Assembly (NCBI RefSeq): GCF_009687885.1
Contig: NZ_BLAF01000015.1
Span: 61,384-125,383 of the forward strand
Origin: Acrocarpospora pleiomorpha
GTDB lineage: Bacteria; Actinomycetota; Actinomycetes; Streptosporangiales; Streptosporangiaceae
Direction: 5' to 3'
DNA: 64,000 nucleotides
Made by a program: the position numbers and the translations under genes. Under the pieces are notes generated by a model that had not been told where the DNA came from, made no database searches, and worked only from the letters and a program-made list of their open reading frames with translations. Shown here one piece after another: positions 1 to 9,882 of the stretch. Within the stretch, counting starts at the first letter, position 1, and each line of letters opens with the position of its first letter.

Positions 1-340
1 TGAGGTGATCGACGAGATGGTCCGCGTGCCGGACGCGGCGTCGGTCGCGACGACGCTGTGGACCTCGCGCCGCCTGGGCCGCCGGGTCGGACCCTCGACC
101 GGGACGAGCATGTGGGCGACCCTCCAGCTCATCGCCGGACTGGAGCGCGACGGCGAGCGAGGCAGCGTGGTGAGCCTGATCAGCGACGGCGGCGAACGCT
201 ACGCCTCGACGTACTACGACGCGTCCTGGCGCGCGGACCAAGGGATCGACGTGGCGCCGTACGTCGCGGTACTGGACGAATACGAACGTTCGGGATCACT
301 TGCCGGCGTGATCGCAGGAAAGCCTGGCTGTAGCACTTGA
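1..340 (+). CDS. PLP-dependent cysteine synthase family protein, C-terminal part
   Basis: The reading frame is open from the left edge to a TGA at 338-340, so only the last ~112 residues are visible. The GPSTGTSMWATLQLI segment followed by SVVSLISDGGERYASTYYD matches the end of actinobacterial PLP-dependent cysteine synthase / cystathionine beta-synthase-like proteins. In that family this part closes the PLP pocket and carries the phosphate-binding glycine/threonine turn. Family members make cysteine or related amino acids by beta-replacement on O-acetylserine-type substrates. The real start lies outside the window and the exact substrate cannot be told. No terminator hairpin is obvious before the next promoter, whose -35 overlaps the stop region. 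Confidence 0.75.
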   Translation, partial: EVIDEMVRVPDAASVATTLWTSRRLGRRVGPSTGTSMWATLQLIAGLERDGERGSVVSLISDGGERYASTYYDASWRADQGIDVAPYVAVLDEYERSGSLAGVIAGKPGCST

Positions 341-406
341 CAGGCCGCCGCTCGGGCCACAGCATCTCTGCAATGGAAGTCGCACTTTCATTCTGTGGAA
401 GTCCAC
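337..406 (+). promoter_or_regulatory. Promoter and IclR-like operators for the polyamine-type ABC operon
   Basis: TTGACA at 337-342 and CAGCAT at 360-365 are separated by 17 bp. Just downstream lies TGGAAGT-CGC-ACTTTCA (374-390), a near-palindrome with one mismatch that resembles IclR-family operators (TGGAAAT-type). A second element, GTGGA-AG-TCCAC, lies at 395-406. Because the operon ends in an IclR gene, negative autoregulation at this site is a reasonable inference. Confidence 0.4.
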
Positions 407-457
407 TCGAGGTGGTTCATTCACTCAACCAGCCGCCCTGCCCAAGAAGGAACCCTT

Positions 458-1525
458 ATGCGAACAAATCTTGACGTGACCAGGGGTCGGCGTCGCGTCG
501 GCGCCGTGCTGGCCGCGGTTGTCGTGGCCGTGGGCAGCCTCACGGCCTGCTCGGGCGGCGGAGACGAGAAGGGGTCGATCACGTACGCCGGCTTCGGCGG
601 CACCTACCAGGAGGCCGTCAAGGCGGCGCTCTTCGACCCGTACTCGAAGGACACCGGCGTCAAGGTCCTCTACGACAGCAGCGGCTCGGACGTCGCCAAG
701 CTGGTGCAGATGTCCAAGTCCAACGCGATGACCCTCGACCTGATCGACGCCGAGGACTCCTCGCTCGCCCAGTTCATGGCCGCCGGCGTGCTGCAGCCGA
801 TCGACGCCAAGGGCCTCAGCGGATTCGCCGACCCGAGCGCGGTCACCGAATACTCGGTGCCGTGGTACACGTTCTCGCGCAACCTGTTCTGGAACAAGGA
901 CAAGGTGCCCGGTGGCCTCGGCTCCTGGGCCGACCTGTTCGACACCAAGCGCATCCCCGGTAAGCGCGGCATGGTGGCGCTGCCCTGGGGCATCATCGAG
1001 GGCGCCCTGATCGCCGACGGTGTCACGGTCGACCAGCTCTACCCGCTCGACCTGAACCGCGCCTTCGCCAAACTCGACACCATCCGCGACGACACCGTCT
1101 TCTTCACGTCCAACGGTGACTTGCAGAACGCCATCTCCCAGGGCGAAATCGCGCTGGGCTACGGGAACCTCGCGCGGATCAAGAGCATCGCCAAGAGCGG
1201 CGCGGTGCCGCTGGACTACACCTGGAAGGGCGCCGTCCTCTCCGTTCAGCAGCTCGTCATCCCCAAGGGAGCGCCGGACGAGCCGGACGCCTTCAACGCG
1301 ATCACGTACGCGTTGAAGCCCGAGGTCCAGAAGGCGATCATGGACAAGCTCGGTTACACGCCGTCGCTGAAGTCGGTGCTCGACGGCCTCGACGCGACGG
1401 CACGCGCCGACCTTCCCGGCACCGAGGAAACCGCCAGTGACGAGACCTTCCGCATCGACGTGGACTGGTGGGCCAAGAACGGCGCGGACGTGCTCAAGCG
1501 ATGGCAGGACTGGCAGAACGCGTGA
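458..1525 (+). CDS. ABC transporter substrate-binding lipoprotein, spermidine/putrescine (PotD) type
   Basis: 355 aa. ATG 458 is chosen because AAGAAGGA sits 6 bp upstream; longer in-frame starts have no ribosome site. The N-terminus is a basic n-region, a hydrophobic stretch and a lipobox (LTAC, about residue 32), so the mature protein is anchored to the outer face of the membrane. The body (YAGFGGTYQEAVKAALFDPY, later IAQGEI-type and LGYTP-type segments) matches family 1 extracellular binding proteins of the polyamine/opine/Fe type. It would capture a small charged solute for the permease encoded next. The coding end overlaps the permease start (GTGA). The precise ligand is not readable; polyamine-like is by family only. 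Confidence 0.85.
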   Translation: MRTNLDVTRGRRRVGAVLAAVVVAVGSLTACSGGGDEKGSITYAGFGGTYQEAVKAALFDPYSKDTGVKVLYDSSGSDVAKLVQMSKSNAMTLDLIDAEDSSLAQFMAAGVLQPIDAKGLSGFADPSAVTEYSVPWYTFSRNLFWNKDKVPGGLGSWADLFDTKRIPGKRGMVALPWGIIEGALIADGVTVDQLYPLDLNRAFAKLDTIRDDTVFFTSNGDLQNAISQGEIALGYGNLARIKSIAKSGAVPLDYTWKGAVLSVQQLVIPKGAPDEPDAFNAITYALKPEVQKAIMDKLGYTPSLKSVLDGLDATARADLPGTEETASDETFRIDVDWWAKNGADVLKRWQDWQNA

Positions 1526-3303
1526 CCACCACTCCGACATCCCCGGACGCGGACCCTTCGGGGCCGGCCTCCCGCACCGCGGGAGGCCGGCGCCGCCGCC
1601 GGCGCGGCTGGGACCTGGGCGGGGTTCCCGCAGTCTTGGTCGTGACCCTGGTCTTCGTGCTTCCCGTCGCGATCCTCTGCCTGCGCAGCGTCACGGAACC
1701 GACCTTCGGCCTGGAGAACTTCACCCGGCTCCTCGGGCACTCCGGTTATGTCGACAACATCGTGCGGACGATTCTGATCTCCGCAGCCTCCACATTCGTG
1801 GCGCTGATCTTCGGCTACCCGATCGCGTACCAGATGGTGCACGGCGGCACCTGGCTGTGCACCTTCCTGACGGTGGCGATCATGGCGCCGTACCTGACCT
1901 CGATCCTGCTGCGGTCGTTCTCCTGGCTGGTGATCCTCGGGCGCCAGGGCCCGGTCAACAAGCTGATCGAGCAGTTCGGGCTGGAGCCGATCGCGATGGT
2001 CTTCACGCCGATCGCGGTCGTCGTCAGCCTCTCCCACTACCTGCTCCCGCTGATGATCCTGCCGCTGGCCGCCACGATGCGCTCGGTCGACGACTCGCGG
2101 ATGCGCGCCGCGACCAGTTTGGGCGCCGGGCCGGCCCAGGCGTTCGTCCGGGTCTATCTGCCGTTGACCAAGCCTGGCATCCAAGCGGGATCGGTCCTGT
2201 GCTTCGTCTACGGCATCGGCGCGTTCGTGATCCCCGCGCTTCTCGGCGGCTCCAAGGGCAGCATGCTCGGCTCGCTGATCCACAGTGCGATCAAGCAGAG
2301 CGGTGACTACGGCCTCGCTTCGGCCGCTGCTCTCGTGCTCGGCGCCCTGGTCCTGGTCATCGTCCTGGTCTTCCAGCGGCTGACCGGGATGTCGACGACC
2401 GAGCTCGCCGGGCGGTCCGGCCCCACGGCCACCCGCTCCGCCAAACGCGGCGGCGGACGCGCCCTCAGGCTCGCGGGACGCGCGGCCGGCGGGCTCGACC
2501 GCCTCGGCGTCACCCGTAGCCGCAGGCTGCCGAAGGTCCTGGCCGCCGCCCTCGGCGCCCTCGTGCTGGCGCCGCAGTTCATCGTCATCCCGATCTCGTT
2601 CGCCTCCACCCAGGCGCTGATCTTCCCGCCGGTCGGCTACTCGACCCAGTGGTACGCGGAATTCTTCACCGCGAGCTGGCTCGATCCGCTCGCGGTCAGC
2701 GTCCGGGTCGCGCTCTTCGTGACCCTCATCGCCGGAGTGCTCGGGACGCTTGCCGCGATGGGCGTCGTCCGGGGAACGGTCCGCGGGTGGGGAGCGTCGA
2801 CCTCGACCCTGATGATGCTGCCGCTGCTGTTCCCCACGGTGGTCGCCGCTGCCGGCTTCTACGTGGAGTTCGAGCGGATCGGGCTCGTCGACACCGAGCT
2901 GGGGATCGTCCTGGCCCACGTGACGCTGGCGCTGCCGTTCGTGTTCAGCGTGGTCAGCGCGGGGCTCCGCTCGCTCAACCCGGTCTACGAGCGAGCCGCC
3001 TCCAGCCTGGGTGCGAGGCGCACGGTCCAGCTGCGCCGGATCGTGCTGCCGCTGATCGCCCCGTCCATCCTGACCGCCGGCCTCTTCGCGTTCCTGACCT
3101 CGTTCGACGAATCGACGGTCGCGATCTTCCTCTCCGGCGTTCACGTCAAGACACTCCCCAAGCGGATCTTCGAAGCGCTCTCCCTGGAGACCAACCCGAC
3201 CGTGGCGGTGATCTCCGTCTTCGTCATGGTGTGCGCCGCTGGCATCTGGCTCGGCTATGCGCTGTTCCGCCGCCTCACCCAGACATCGAGGAGCAACTCA
3301 TGA
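1522..3303 (+). CDS. Fused PotB-PotC type ABC permease (two membrane domains in one chain)
   Basis: 593 aa from GTG 1522, which overlaps the preceding TGA; ATG 1501 is an alternative. The protein has two binding-protein-dependent permease domains in tandem. The N-half (about 25-290) carries an EAA loop near RMRAATSLGAGPAQAF. A basic linker (about 300-345) follows, then the C-half (about 350-590) with its own loop RAASSLGARRTVQLRRIVLP. PotB and PotC are normally separate polypeptides of about 280 aa each; here both are joined, so one chain makes the whole channel. It sits in the operon between binding protein and ATPase, and its stop overlaps the ATPase start (ATGA). Function: inner-membrane translocation path for a polyamine-like solute. 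Confidence 0.85.
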   Translation: MTTTPTSPDADPSGPASRTAGGRRRRRRGWDLGGVPAVLVVTLVFVLPVAILCLRSVTEPTFGLENFTRLLGHSGYVDNIVRTILISAASTFVALIFGYPIAYQMVHGGTWLCTFLTVAIMAPYLTSILLRSFSWLVILGRQGPVNKLIEQFGLEPIAMVFTPIAVVVSLSHYLLPLMILPLAATMRSVDDSRMRAATSLGAGPAQAFVRVYLPLTKPGIQAGSVLCFVYGIGAFVIPALLGGSKGSMLGSLIHSAIKQSGDYGLASAAALVLGALVLVIVLVFQRLTGMSTTELAGRSGPTATRSAKRGGGRALRLAGRAAGGLDRLGVTRSRRLPKVLAAALGALVLAPQFIVIPISFASTQALIFPPVGYSTQWYAEFFTASWLDPLAVSVRVALFVTLIAGVLGTLAAMGVVRGTVRGWGASTSTLMMLPLLFPTVVAAAGFYVEFERIGLVDTELGIVLAHVTLALPFVFSVVSAGLRSLNPVYERAASSLGARRTVQLRRIVLPLIAPSILTAGLFAFLTSFDESTVAIFLSGVHVKTLPKRIFEALSLETNPTVAVISVFVMVCAAGIWLGYALFRRLTQTSRSNS

Positions 3304-4391
3304 CCTCCAGTCACGGCGCGATCCACTTCGACAACGTCCGCAAGGAGTACGCCGACCAGGTCGCCGTCGACGACCTCACCCTCACGATCGAGCCCGGTGA
3401 GTTCTTCACCGTGCTCGGCCCGTCAGGATCGGGGAAGACCACGACCCTGATGATGCTCGCCGGTTTCACGGACCCGACGTCGGGGACCATCCGCGTCGAC
3501 GGCATCGACATCGCGCACGTGCCGAGCGACAAGCGCAACATCGGTGTCGTATTCCAGGACTACGCGCTCTTCCCCCACATGTCGGTCCGCGACAACCTCG
3601 CGTTCCCGCTGGAGATGCGCAAGGAGCCGCGCAAGGTTATCGTCGAGCGTGTAGAGCGGGCGCTCGAGCTCGTCGACATGGCCGCCGCGGCCGACCGGCT
3701 GCCCGACCAGCTCTCCGGCGGCCAGAAACAGCGGATCGCGGTGGCGCGGGCAGTCGTATTCGACCCGGCGTTCCTTCTCATGGACGAGCCACTGGGCGCC
3801 CTCGACCGAAAGTTGCGACAGCGTCTCCAGGTCGAGCTCCGGCAGCTCCAGCAGGCGCTGAAGGTGACCATGGTCTACGTCACCCACGACCAGGAGGAGG
3901 CGATGTCGATGTCTGATCGCATCGCCTTGATGAACCACGGCCGGATCGAGCAGATGGGGACACCACGGGAGCTCTACGAGCACCCCCGGTCTGCCTTTGT
4001 CGCGGACTTCCTCGGCACCAACAACATGTTCGCGGTCCGTCCCGAGGCCCCGGGGCGGCTGAGCGTCGAGAACGGCGGACTGCTGTCAGTCGACGACGGC
4101 GGCGGCGTGCCCGCCGACGCGTCGGTGGCCGCGGTGCGTCCGGAGCGGATCGCGCTGACGGACATCGCGGCTGCCCCACCTCCTGGGTTCAGCCACTGCA
4201 CCGGGAAGATCACCCACCGTCTGTACCTCGGCTCGCACACGATGTACACCGTCCACTCCGAGACATTCGGCCCGGTGCGGGTGCAGATGCAGCATGATGA
4301 CGGCGAGCACCCCTACCGCACCGCCGAGACAGTGGGCATGATCTGGCGGACACGCGATGTGAACGTCTTCGGCTCGACGGCCGAAGGATGA
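3300..4391 (+). CDS. ABC transporter ATP-binding protein, PotA type
   Basis: 363 aa. ATG 3300 overlaps the permease stop. Walker A GPSGSGKTT (about residues 40-48), Q-loop VFQDYALFPHM, signature LSGGQKQRIAVARA, Walker B LLMDEPLGALD and switch histidine in VYVTHDQEEA are all intact. The last ~110 residues are the TOBE-like regulatory domain typical of PotA/FbpC/UgpC ATPases (AVRPERIALTD). It powers the fused permease encoded upstream. Its TGA lies next to the following regulator gene, so the four genes are probably co-transcribed. Confidence 0.9.
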   Translation: MTSSHGAIHFDNVRKEYADQVAVDDLTLTIEPGEFFTVLGPSGSGKTTTLMMLAGFTDPTSGTIRVDGIDIAHVPSDKRNIGVVFQDYALFPHMSVRDNLAFPLEMRKEPRKVIVERVERALELVDMAAAADRLPDQLSGGQKQRIAVARAVVFDPAFLLMDEPLGALDRKLRQRLQVELRQLQQALKVTMVYVTHDQEEAMSMSDRIALMNHGRIEQMGTPRELYEHPRSAFVADFLGTNNMFAVRPEAPGRLSVENGGLLSVDDGGGVPADASVAAVRPERIALTDIAAAPPPGFSHCTGKITHRLYLGSHTMYTVHSETFGPVRVQMQHDDGEHPYRTAETVGMIWRTRDVNVFGSTAEG

Positions 4392-4402
4392 AGGAGGACC
4401 CG

Positions 4403-5164
4403 GTGACCGAGCTGGCAGACGAGCCCACCGAGCAGCGCGGCGTCAGGTCGGTGATCCGTGCGCTCAACCTACTCTCCGCGGTCGCTCGCGGGAGCCGGAC
4501 ACTCACCGAGCTCGCCGGCGAGGCCGGTGTCAGCCTGAGCACCGCATCGCGGCTCCTGGCAACCCTGAAGATGGCTGACTTCCTGGAACAGGACGGGGAT
4601 GGTCAGTTCGTCCCCGGACCCGAGCTGACCGCGCTCCTCTATGCCAGCGACCAGTGGTCGGGAATCCGCAAGCTCGCAGGAGAAGCCGCCGCCGGCCTCC
4701 GAGACGAGCTCGACGAGACCGTGGCGTTCTTCGTCCGCTCCGGGAACGACCGTGTCTGCATCGAGTCGGCCGAGTCCGGCAGGCTCGTGCGGAGGGTCTG
4801 CCACCCCGGTGAGCGCGGGCCGGTGTACCTGGGCGCCGCGGGTAAGGCCCTTATCGCCTTCAGCAACGCCGAGCACGGCTACCTCGGTCTGCCGCCGGGC
4901 ACCGACGAGTTCAAGACAGAATCCGGGGCCGTGCGTACCCTGGCCGATCTGCGGGCCGAATGCGCCGTCATCCGAGAACGCGGCATGGGCTACAGCGGTC
5001 GCGAGTCGACCGAGGAATCGTGGGCGGTCGCAGCGCCTGTCTTCCGGGGGGACCTCCTTCTCGGCGTTCTGGCCGTGGTCGTCCCGATGACCCGGTCGGA
5101 CGAGCACTACGTCGCGACGATCCAGGCGGCTCTGCAGCGAGCGGCGGCGGCCAACAGCCGCTGA
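4403..5164 (+). CDS. IclR family transcriptional regulator
   Basis: 253 aa from GTG 4403, selected because a strong AAGGAGG lies at 4391-4397; ATG 4388 (overlapping the ATPase stop) would add five residues. A winged helix (about 15-75; TLTELAGEAGVSLSTASRLLATL) is followed by the IclR effector domain (about 85-250; GPVYLGAAGKALIAF, then the VAAPVFRGDLLLGVLAVVVP segment). IclR proteins are usually dimeric repressors that sense a small metabolite. As last gene of the transporter operon it probably controls that operon through the TGGAAGT-type repeats near 374-406. The effector is unknown. Confidence 0.88.
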   Translation: MTELADEPTEQRGVRSVIRALNLLSAVARGSRTLTELAGEAGVSLSTASRLLATLKMADFLEQDGDGQFVPGPELTALLYASDQWSGIRKLAGEAAAGLRDELDETVAFFVRSGNDRVCIESAESGRLVRRVCHPGERGPVYLGAAGKALIAFSNAEHGYLGLPPGTDEFKTESGAVRTLADLRAECAVIRERGMGYSGRESTEESWAVAAPVFRGDLLLGVLAVVVPMTRSDEHYVATIQAALQRAAAANSR

Positions 5165-5165
5165 G

Positions 5166-5345
5166 TCAGTCGTCCTCGTCGTCGTCGAGGCGTGCCAGCC
5201 AGGTCGCCAGGCGCTCGATCGGAGTCTCGAACTCGGGGTTGAGATCGACGAACTCGCGCAGGCGCTCGGCCAGCCAGAGCATCGCCACCTCCTCCTCGCC
5301 CCGGCGCTCGACCAGCTCCTCGATGCCCCGGTCGGTGAAATACAC
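5166..5345 (-). CDS. DUF6104 family small acidic protein
   Basis: 59 aa on the minus strand, from GTG (5343-5345) with AGGAGG seven bases upstream, to TGA (5166-5168). It begins MYFTDRGIEELVERRGEEE and ends in an Asp/Glu tail (ARLDDDEDD). I recognise it as the small DUF6104 protein found beside kgd in many Streptomyces and relatives. It is predicted cytoplasmic with amphipathic helices and no known catalytic motif. It lies downstream of kgd on the same strand, separated by a strong hairpin, so its expression may be partly independent. Function unknown. Confidence 0.75.
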   Translation of the reverse strand: MYFTDRGIEELVERRGEEEVAMLWLAERLREFVDLNPEFETPIERLATWLARLDDDEDD

Positions 5346-5364
5346 GGTGGTGCCTCCTCATAAG

Positions 5365-5400
5365 GAGAAGTCCCCCGCGGCGGGCCGCGGGGGACTTCTC
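5365..5400. terminator. 16-bp perfect hairpin between kgd and the DUF6104 gene
   Basis: GAGAAGTCCCCCGCGG (5365-5380) is an exact inverted copy of 5385-5400, with a four-base loop. It lies 12 bp past the kgd stop codon on the minus strand. There is no long T-run on the minus-strand side, so it may act as a GC-rich actinobacterial terminator or as an attenuating/RNA-stabilising stem ahead of the small gene. Confidence 0.75.
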
Positions 5401-5412
5401 GTCTTCTACGTT

Positions 5413-8400
5413 TTACTCGAAGATCTCGTTCACGATCGCGGCGAGCTCGGCGTCGTGCGCGGCATGCGACCCGGCCGCCGGAGAGGAGTTCGGCGTCCGC
5501 GACACCCGCCCCAGGCGACGGCCCCCGAGCGCGTCCGGCCGCTCGGTCATCTTGAGCGCCAGGTACGGCCACGGCCCCATGTTGACCGGTTCGTCCTGAG
5601 CCCACACCAGCTCGACACTGTCCGCATACCTGGCCAGCTCCGCCTTGAGCGGGTTCTCCGGGAACGGGAAGAGCCGCTCGAGCCGGACGATCGCCACATT
5701 CTGGCGGCCCGACTTGTCGCGGGCGGCGGCCAGGTCGTAGTAGATCTTGCCCGAGCAGAGCACCACCTTCGTGACGTTCGCCGGATCCACCGTCTCATCG
5801 CCGATCACCGGCTGGAACGCGCCCGAGGTGAAGTCCGCCGTGGCCGAGGCCGCCGCCTTGGCCCGCAGCAGCGACTTGGGCGTGAACACGATCAGCGGCT
5901 TGCGCCGATCCGACAGCGCCTGCCAGCGCAGCAGGTGGAAGTAGTTCGCCGGGGTGGAGGGCTGGGCCACCGTCATGTTGTCCAGCGCGCACATCTGCAG
6001 GAACCGCTCGATCCTGGCGGAGGAGTGGTCCGGGCCCTGGCCCTCGTAGCCGTGCGGCAGCAGCAGCACCACCGAGGAGCGCTGGCCCCACTTCTGCTCG
6101 CCGGCCGAGATGAACTCGTCGATGATCGACTGGGCGCCGTTGACGAAGTCGCCGAACTGCGCCTCCCAGAGCACCAGCGCCTCGGGCCGCACCACGCTGT
6201 AGCCGTACTCGAAGCCGAGCGCCGCGAACTCGCTGAGCAGCGAGTCGTAGACGTAGAACTTCGTGGTGCCCTCGTTGAAGGTCTTCAGCGGGGTGTGGTC
6301 CTCGCCGCTCACCCGGTCCACCAGCACCGCGTGCCGCTGGCCGAAGGTGCCCCGGCGCGAGTCCTGGCCGACCAGGCGGACGGGGTGGCCGTCCAGCAGC
6401 AGCGAGCCGAAGGCGAGGGTCTCGCCGGTGGCCCAGTCGATCGCGTCCTCTTCGATCATCGAGCCGCGCTTGTGCAGCACCGGCGACAGGCGCGGGTGCA
6501 CGGTGAAGCCCTCGGGCAGGTTGAGCTGGGTGTCGATGACCCGCTTGACGGTCTCCTGGGAGATCGCCGACTTGACGTCGTCGTGCGACCACGGGATGAC
6601 CTCGTCGGCGGGCGGCTTCACCACCGCGCCCGGCTCCAGCGGCTTCCTGGACGCCTCGCGGGTCTCGGTGAAGGCCCGCTCCAGCTGCTCCTGGTAGTCG
6701 CGCAGCGCCTGCTCGGCCTCCTCCACCGTGATGTCGCCGCGGCCGATCAGGGCCTCGGTGTAGAGCTTGCGGGTGGAGCGCTTGGCGTCGATCAGGTCAT
6801 ACATGAGCGGCTGGGTGAAGCTCGGGTTGTCGGCCTCGTTGTGGCCGCGCCGCCGGTAGCAGATCATGTCGATCACGACGTCCTTGCGGAACGCCTGGCG
6901 GTATTCGAAGGCCAGCTTGCCGACCCGCACGACCGCCTCGGGGTCGTCGCCGTTCACGTGGAAGATCGGGGCCTGGATCATCTGGGCCACGTCCGTCGCG
7001 TACACCGAGGACCGGGACGAGGCGGGCGAGGTGGTGAAACCGACCTGGTTGTTGACCACGATGTGCACGGTGCCGCCGGTGCGGTAGCCGCGCAGCTGCG
7101 ACAGGTGCAGCGTCTCGGCCACCACGCCCTGGCCGGCGAAGGCCGCGTCGCCGTGCACCAGCACGGGCAGCACGGTGAAGCCCTCCTCGCCGCGCTCCAG
7201 CAGGTCCTGCTTGGCCCGGACGACACCCTCGAGCACGGGGTCGACGGCCTCCAGGTGCGACGGGTTGGCCACCACCGAGGCGGTGATCTTGCAGCCGTTC
7301 GGCGAGACGAAGTCACCGGTCGCGCCGAGGTGGTATTTCACGTCGCCGGAGCCGTGCGCGGAGCGCGGGTCCAGGTTGCCCTCGAACTCGCCGAACACCT
7401 GCGCATACGACTTGCCGACGATGTTGGCCAGCACGTTCAGGCGGCCCCGGTGGGCCATGCCGATGACGACCTCGTCCAGCTCCTGGGCCGCGGCCGCGCA
7501 GATCACCGAATCCAGCAGCGGGATCAGCGACTCGCCGCCCTCCAGCGAGAACCGCTTCTGGCCGACATACTTGGTCTGCAGGAACGTCTCGAACGCCTCG
7601 GCGGTGTTGAGGCGGCTGAGCACGTGCAGCTGCTCTTCGCGGTCCAGCCGGGCGTGCGGCTTCTCCACCCGGGCCTGGATCCAGGCCCGCTCCTCGGGGC
7701 CCTGGATGTGCATGTACTCGATGCCGACCGTGCGGCAGTAGGAGTCGCGCAGCACGCCCAGCACCTCGCGCAGCGTCATCAGCGGGCGACCGCCGAAGCC
7801 GCCGGTGGGGAACTCGCGCTCCAGGTCCCACAGGGTCAGGCTGTGCTTGGTGATGTCCAGGTCGGGGTGCTTGCGCTGGCGGTATTCCAGCGGGTCGGTG
7901 TCGGCCATCAGGTGGCCGCGCACCCGGTAGGCGTGGATCAGCTCGATCACCCGCGCCGACTTGGCCACGTCGTCGTCGTGCGTGGCCGACACGTCCTGGG
8001 TCCACCGGACCGGCTCGTACGGAATGCGCAGCGACTCGAAGATGTCGTCGTAGAAGTCGTCGGCCCCCAGCAGCAGCTGGTGGATCCGGCGCAGGAAGTC
8101 GCCCGACTGCGCGCCCTGGATGATCCGGTGGTCATACGTCGAGGTGAGCGTCATGACCTTGCTGATCGCCAGCCGGGACAGGGTGTCGCCGGAGGCGCCC
8201 TGGTATTCGGCCGGGTATTCCATCGCGCCGACACCGATGATCGTGCCCTGGCCGGGCATCAGCCGCGGCACCGAGTGCACGGTGCCGATCGTGCCCGGGT
8301 TGGTCAGCGAGATCGTGGTGCCCTGGAAGTCGTCGACGCCCAGCTTGCCGGATCTGGCCTTGCGCACGATGTCCTCATACGCCATCCAGAAGTGCTGGAA

Positions 8401-9066
8401 GTCGAGGGTCTCGGCGACCTTGATGGACGGGACCAGCAGCTGCCGGGTGCCGTCGCTCTTCTGCACGTCGATGGCCAGGCCCAGGCCCACGTGCTCGGGC
8501 TTGACCAGGGTCGGCTTGCCGTCCACCTCGGTGTAGGCGTGGTTCATCTCCGGCATGCTCTTCAGCGCCTGGACGATCGCGTAACCGATCAGGTGGGTGA
8601 AGGAGATCTTGCCGCCGCGCCCGCGGGACAGGTGGTTGTTGATGACGATCCGGTTGTCGATCAGCAGCTTGGCCGGGACCGCGCGCACGCTGGTCGCGGT
8701 CGGCACCGCGAGGGACGCCTCCATGTTGAGGGCGGTCCTGGCGGCGGCGCCGCGCAGCTTCTCCTCCAGCGCGCCCGCCGGAACGGGGGTCACGGCCTTC
8801 GGCTGCGGCGGGGCAGGAGCCTTGGGGGCTGCCTTTGGCGGAGCGGGTTTCGTCGCTGGGGGGGTCGGGGTTGCGGGAGCGGCGGCAGGGGTGGCGCCGT
8901 TCGGGGGTGGGGCTGTCTTCCCCGTCCCGTTGTAATCAGCGAAGAAGTGCCACCAGGCCTTGTCCACCGACTCGGGATCCTGGAGATACTTCTGGTACAG
9001 CTCGTCGACAAGCCACTCGTTTTGCCCGAAGCTTGCCAGCGGGTTTGACCGCGACTCTGACGACAC
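5413..9066 (-). CDS. kgd: Multifunctional 2-oxoglutarate decarboxylase / dehydrogenase E1 with fused E2-like domain (Kgd)
   Basis: 1217 aa from GTG 9066 ([20 protein letters not shown]); a TTG at 9135 would add 23 residues. After the N-terminal E1 segment ([20 protein letters not shown]) comes a Pro/Ala-rich linker (about 50-95), an E2 acyltransferase-like domain (about 105-335, ending [18 protein letters not shown]), then the thiamine-diphosphate E1 region ([31 protein letters not shown]) and the transketolase-like C-terminus. This fused architecture is the actinobacterial form of the 2-oxoglutarate dehydrogenase E1 (mycobacterial Kgd is about 1230 aa). It feeds the TCA cycle to succinyl-CoA and in relatives is inhibited by the FHA protein GarA. 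Nothing is truncated. Confidence 0.95.
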   Translation of the reverse strand: MSSESRSNPLASFGQNEWLVDELYQKYLQDPESVDKAWWHFFADYNGTGKTAPPPNGATPAAAPATPTPPATKPAPPKAAPKAPAPPQPKAVTPVPAGALEEKLRGAAARTALNMEASLAVPTATSVRAVPAKLLIDNRIVINNHLSRGRGGKISFTHLIGYAIVQALKSMPEMNHAYTEVDGKPTLVKPEHVGLGLAIDVQKSDGTRQLLVPSIKVAETLDFQHFWMAYEDIVRKARSGKLGVDDFQGTTISLTNPGTIGTVHSVPRLMPGQGTIIGVGAMEYPAEYQGASGDTLSRLAISKVMTLTSTYDHRIIQGAQSGDFLRRIHQLLLGADDFYDDIFESLRIPYEPVRWTQDVSATHDDDVAKSARVIELIHAYRVRGHLMADTDPLEYRQRKHPDLDITKHSLTLWDLEREFPTGGFGGRPLMTLREVLGVLRDSYCRTVGIEYMHIQGPEERAWIQARVEKPHARLDREEQLHVLSRLNTAEAFETFLQTKYVGQKRFSLEGGESLIPLLDSVICAAAAQELDEVVIGMAHRGRLNVLANIVGKSYAQVFGEFEGNLDPRSAHGSGDVKYHLGATGDFVSPNGCKITASVVANPSHLEAVDPVLEGVVRAKQDLLERGEEGFTVLPVLVHGDAAFAGQGVVAETLHLSQLRGYRTGGTVHIVVNNQVGFTTSPASSRSSVYATDVAQMIQAPIFHVNGDDPEAVVRVGKLAFEYRQAFRKDVVIDMICYRRRGHNEADNPSFTQPLMYDLIDAKRSTRKLYTEALIGRGDITVEEAEQALRDYQEQLERAFTETREASRKPLEPGAVVKPPADEVIPWSHDDVKSAISQETVKRVIDTQLNLPEGFTVHPRLSPVLHKRGSMIEEDAIDWATGETLAFGSLLLDGHPVRLVGQDSRRGTFGQRHAVLVDRVSGEDHTPLKTFNEGTTKFYVYDSLLSEFAALGFEYGYSVVRPEALVLWEAQFGDFVNGAQSIIDEFISAGEQKWGQRSSVVLLLPHGYEGQGPDHSSARIERFLQMCALDNMTVAQPSTPANYFHLLRWQALSDRRKPLIVFTPKSLLRAKAAASATADFTSGAFQPVIGDETVDPANVTKVVLCSGKIYYDLAAARDKSGRQNVAIVRLERLFPFPENPLKAELARYADSVELVWAQDEPVNMGPWPYLALKMTERPDALGGRRLGRVSRTPNSSPAAGSHAAHDAELAAIVNEIFE

Positions 9067-9193
9067 GGCGGAAATCGCCCTCTTCCGCAGATCGGCGTTG
9101 ATGTTAAGAACCTGTCCAAGGCTACTCGCCCGCAACAGTGAGGCGTGCCCTCTCTCACCCTATGGCTTTCACCGTTGGAGCGTCACAACCGTC

Positions 9194-9835
9194 TCACTCC
9201 AGGAGACGGGTTTCGGTCCGGATCTCGGGGGTGATCTGGGCCAGCAGATTCACCAATTCCCCACCGGCCACGGTGAGCTCGTCAACCGACATCGGTTCCA
9301 GGCGCTCCAGTAGGAACACCGCGTTCTCGGTCTGCTCGGTGATGCGCGTCCTGACGCACTGCCGCCAGTTCCAGCGGCGGCAGGTGACGCCCACGTCGTC
9401 CCGCCAGACCACCTCGCCGATCTCCGGCTCGCCCAGGGCCTCGTCGGAGGGCTCGTCGCCGCTCGCGCGTACCAGCCGGGCCGGGCCCGCGTAGTGTCCG
9501 GCGTCCTCGCCGCCGATGGGCAGCGCGTGCCGTACCGACACGGCGTTGTACGCGTCGACCACGAGGTTGATCTCGGGGAGCGGCATGCGCCGGATCAGGG
9601 CGTCCACCGAGGGGCGGGTGCGCTGGGGTTTCGCGCCGAAGGCGCGGTAGGCGGCGCGCCAAGCCTCGATCTTCTCGTGATCGAGGGGTACGGCTTGCGC
9701 CGCCGCGTCGGCCAGCCATTCCCTGGAACGTTCGTCGGAGGGGCCGTTGCGCAGCCCGTACGCGCCGATGACCAGCACGGCGAAGTCGGGTCGTAGTTCG
9801 CGGACGCGATCGTCCACCCAGATGTCCTCGATCAC
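9194..9835 (-). CDS. B3/B4 tRNA-binding-domain protein (PheT editing-domain homologue)
   Basis: 213 aa from GTG 9835; the ribosome site is weak. The central motif DAYNAVSVRHALPIGGEDAG and the overall layout match free-standing B3/B4 domain proteins, which resemble the editing domain of the phenylalanyl-tRNA synthetase beta chain. Such proteins are presumed to check or hydrolyse mischarged aminoacyl-tRNA, but most are uncharacterised. It is cytoplasmic, without signal or membrane segments. It is upstream of and on the same strand as kgd with a 127-bp gap, so a link to kgd is positional only. Confidence 0.8.
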   Translation of the reverse strand: MIEDIWVDDRVRELRPDFAVLVIGAYGLRNGPSDERSREWLADAAAQAVPLDHEKIEAWRAAYRAFGAKPQRTRPSVDALIRRMPLPEINLVVDAYNAVSVRHALPIGGEDAGHYAGPARLVRASGDEPSDEALGEPEIGEVVWRDDVGVTCRRWNWRQCVRTRITEQTENAVFLLERLEPMSVDELTVAGGELVNLLAQITPEIRTETRLLE

Positions 9836-9848
9836 ACCGACCAGGGTA

Positions 9849-9874
9849 GGACCCGCGGCGCTTGCCGCGGGTCC
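9849..9874. terminator. Hairpin after the GH9 cellulase gene
   Basis: GGACCCGCGGC (9849-9859) pairs perfectly with 9864-9874 across a four-base loop, nine bases past the minus-strand stop of the cellulase. This is a GC-rich terminator candidate. It also lies close upstream of the B3/B4 gene start. Confidence 0.7.
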
Positions 9875-9882
9875 CGCGCCTG

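Noticed and set aside
1354..3144. A 596-codon minus-strand frame opposite the fused permease
   Set aside because: Asp/Arg/Gln/His-rich shadow; the membrane protein frame on the plus strand is clearly the real one.
4960..9048. A 1362-codon plus-strand open frame opposite kgd
   Set aside because: It is antisense to the full-length Kgd coding frame, has Arg/His/Val-rich composition without family motifs, and arises from high GC at third codon positions.
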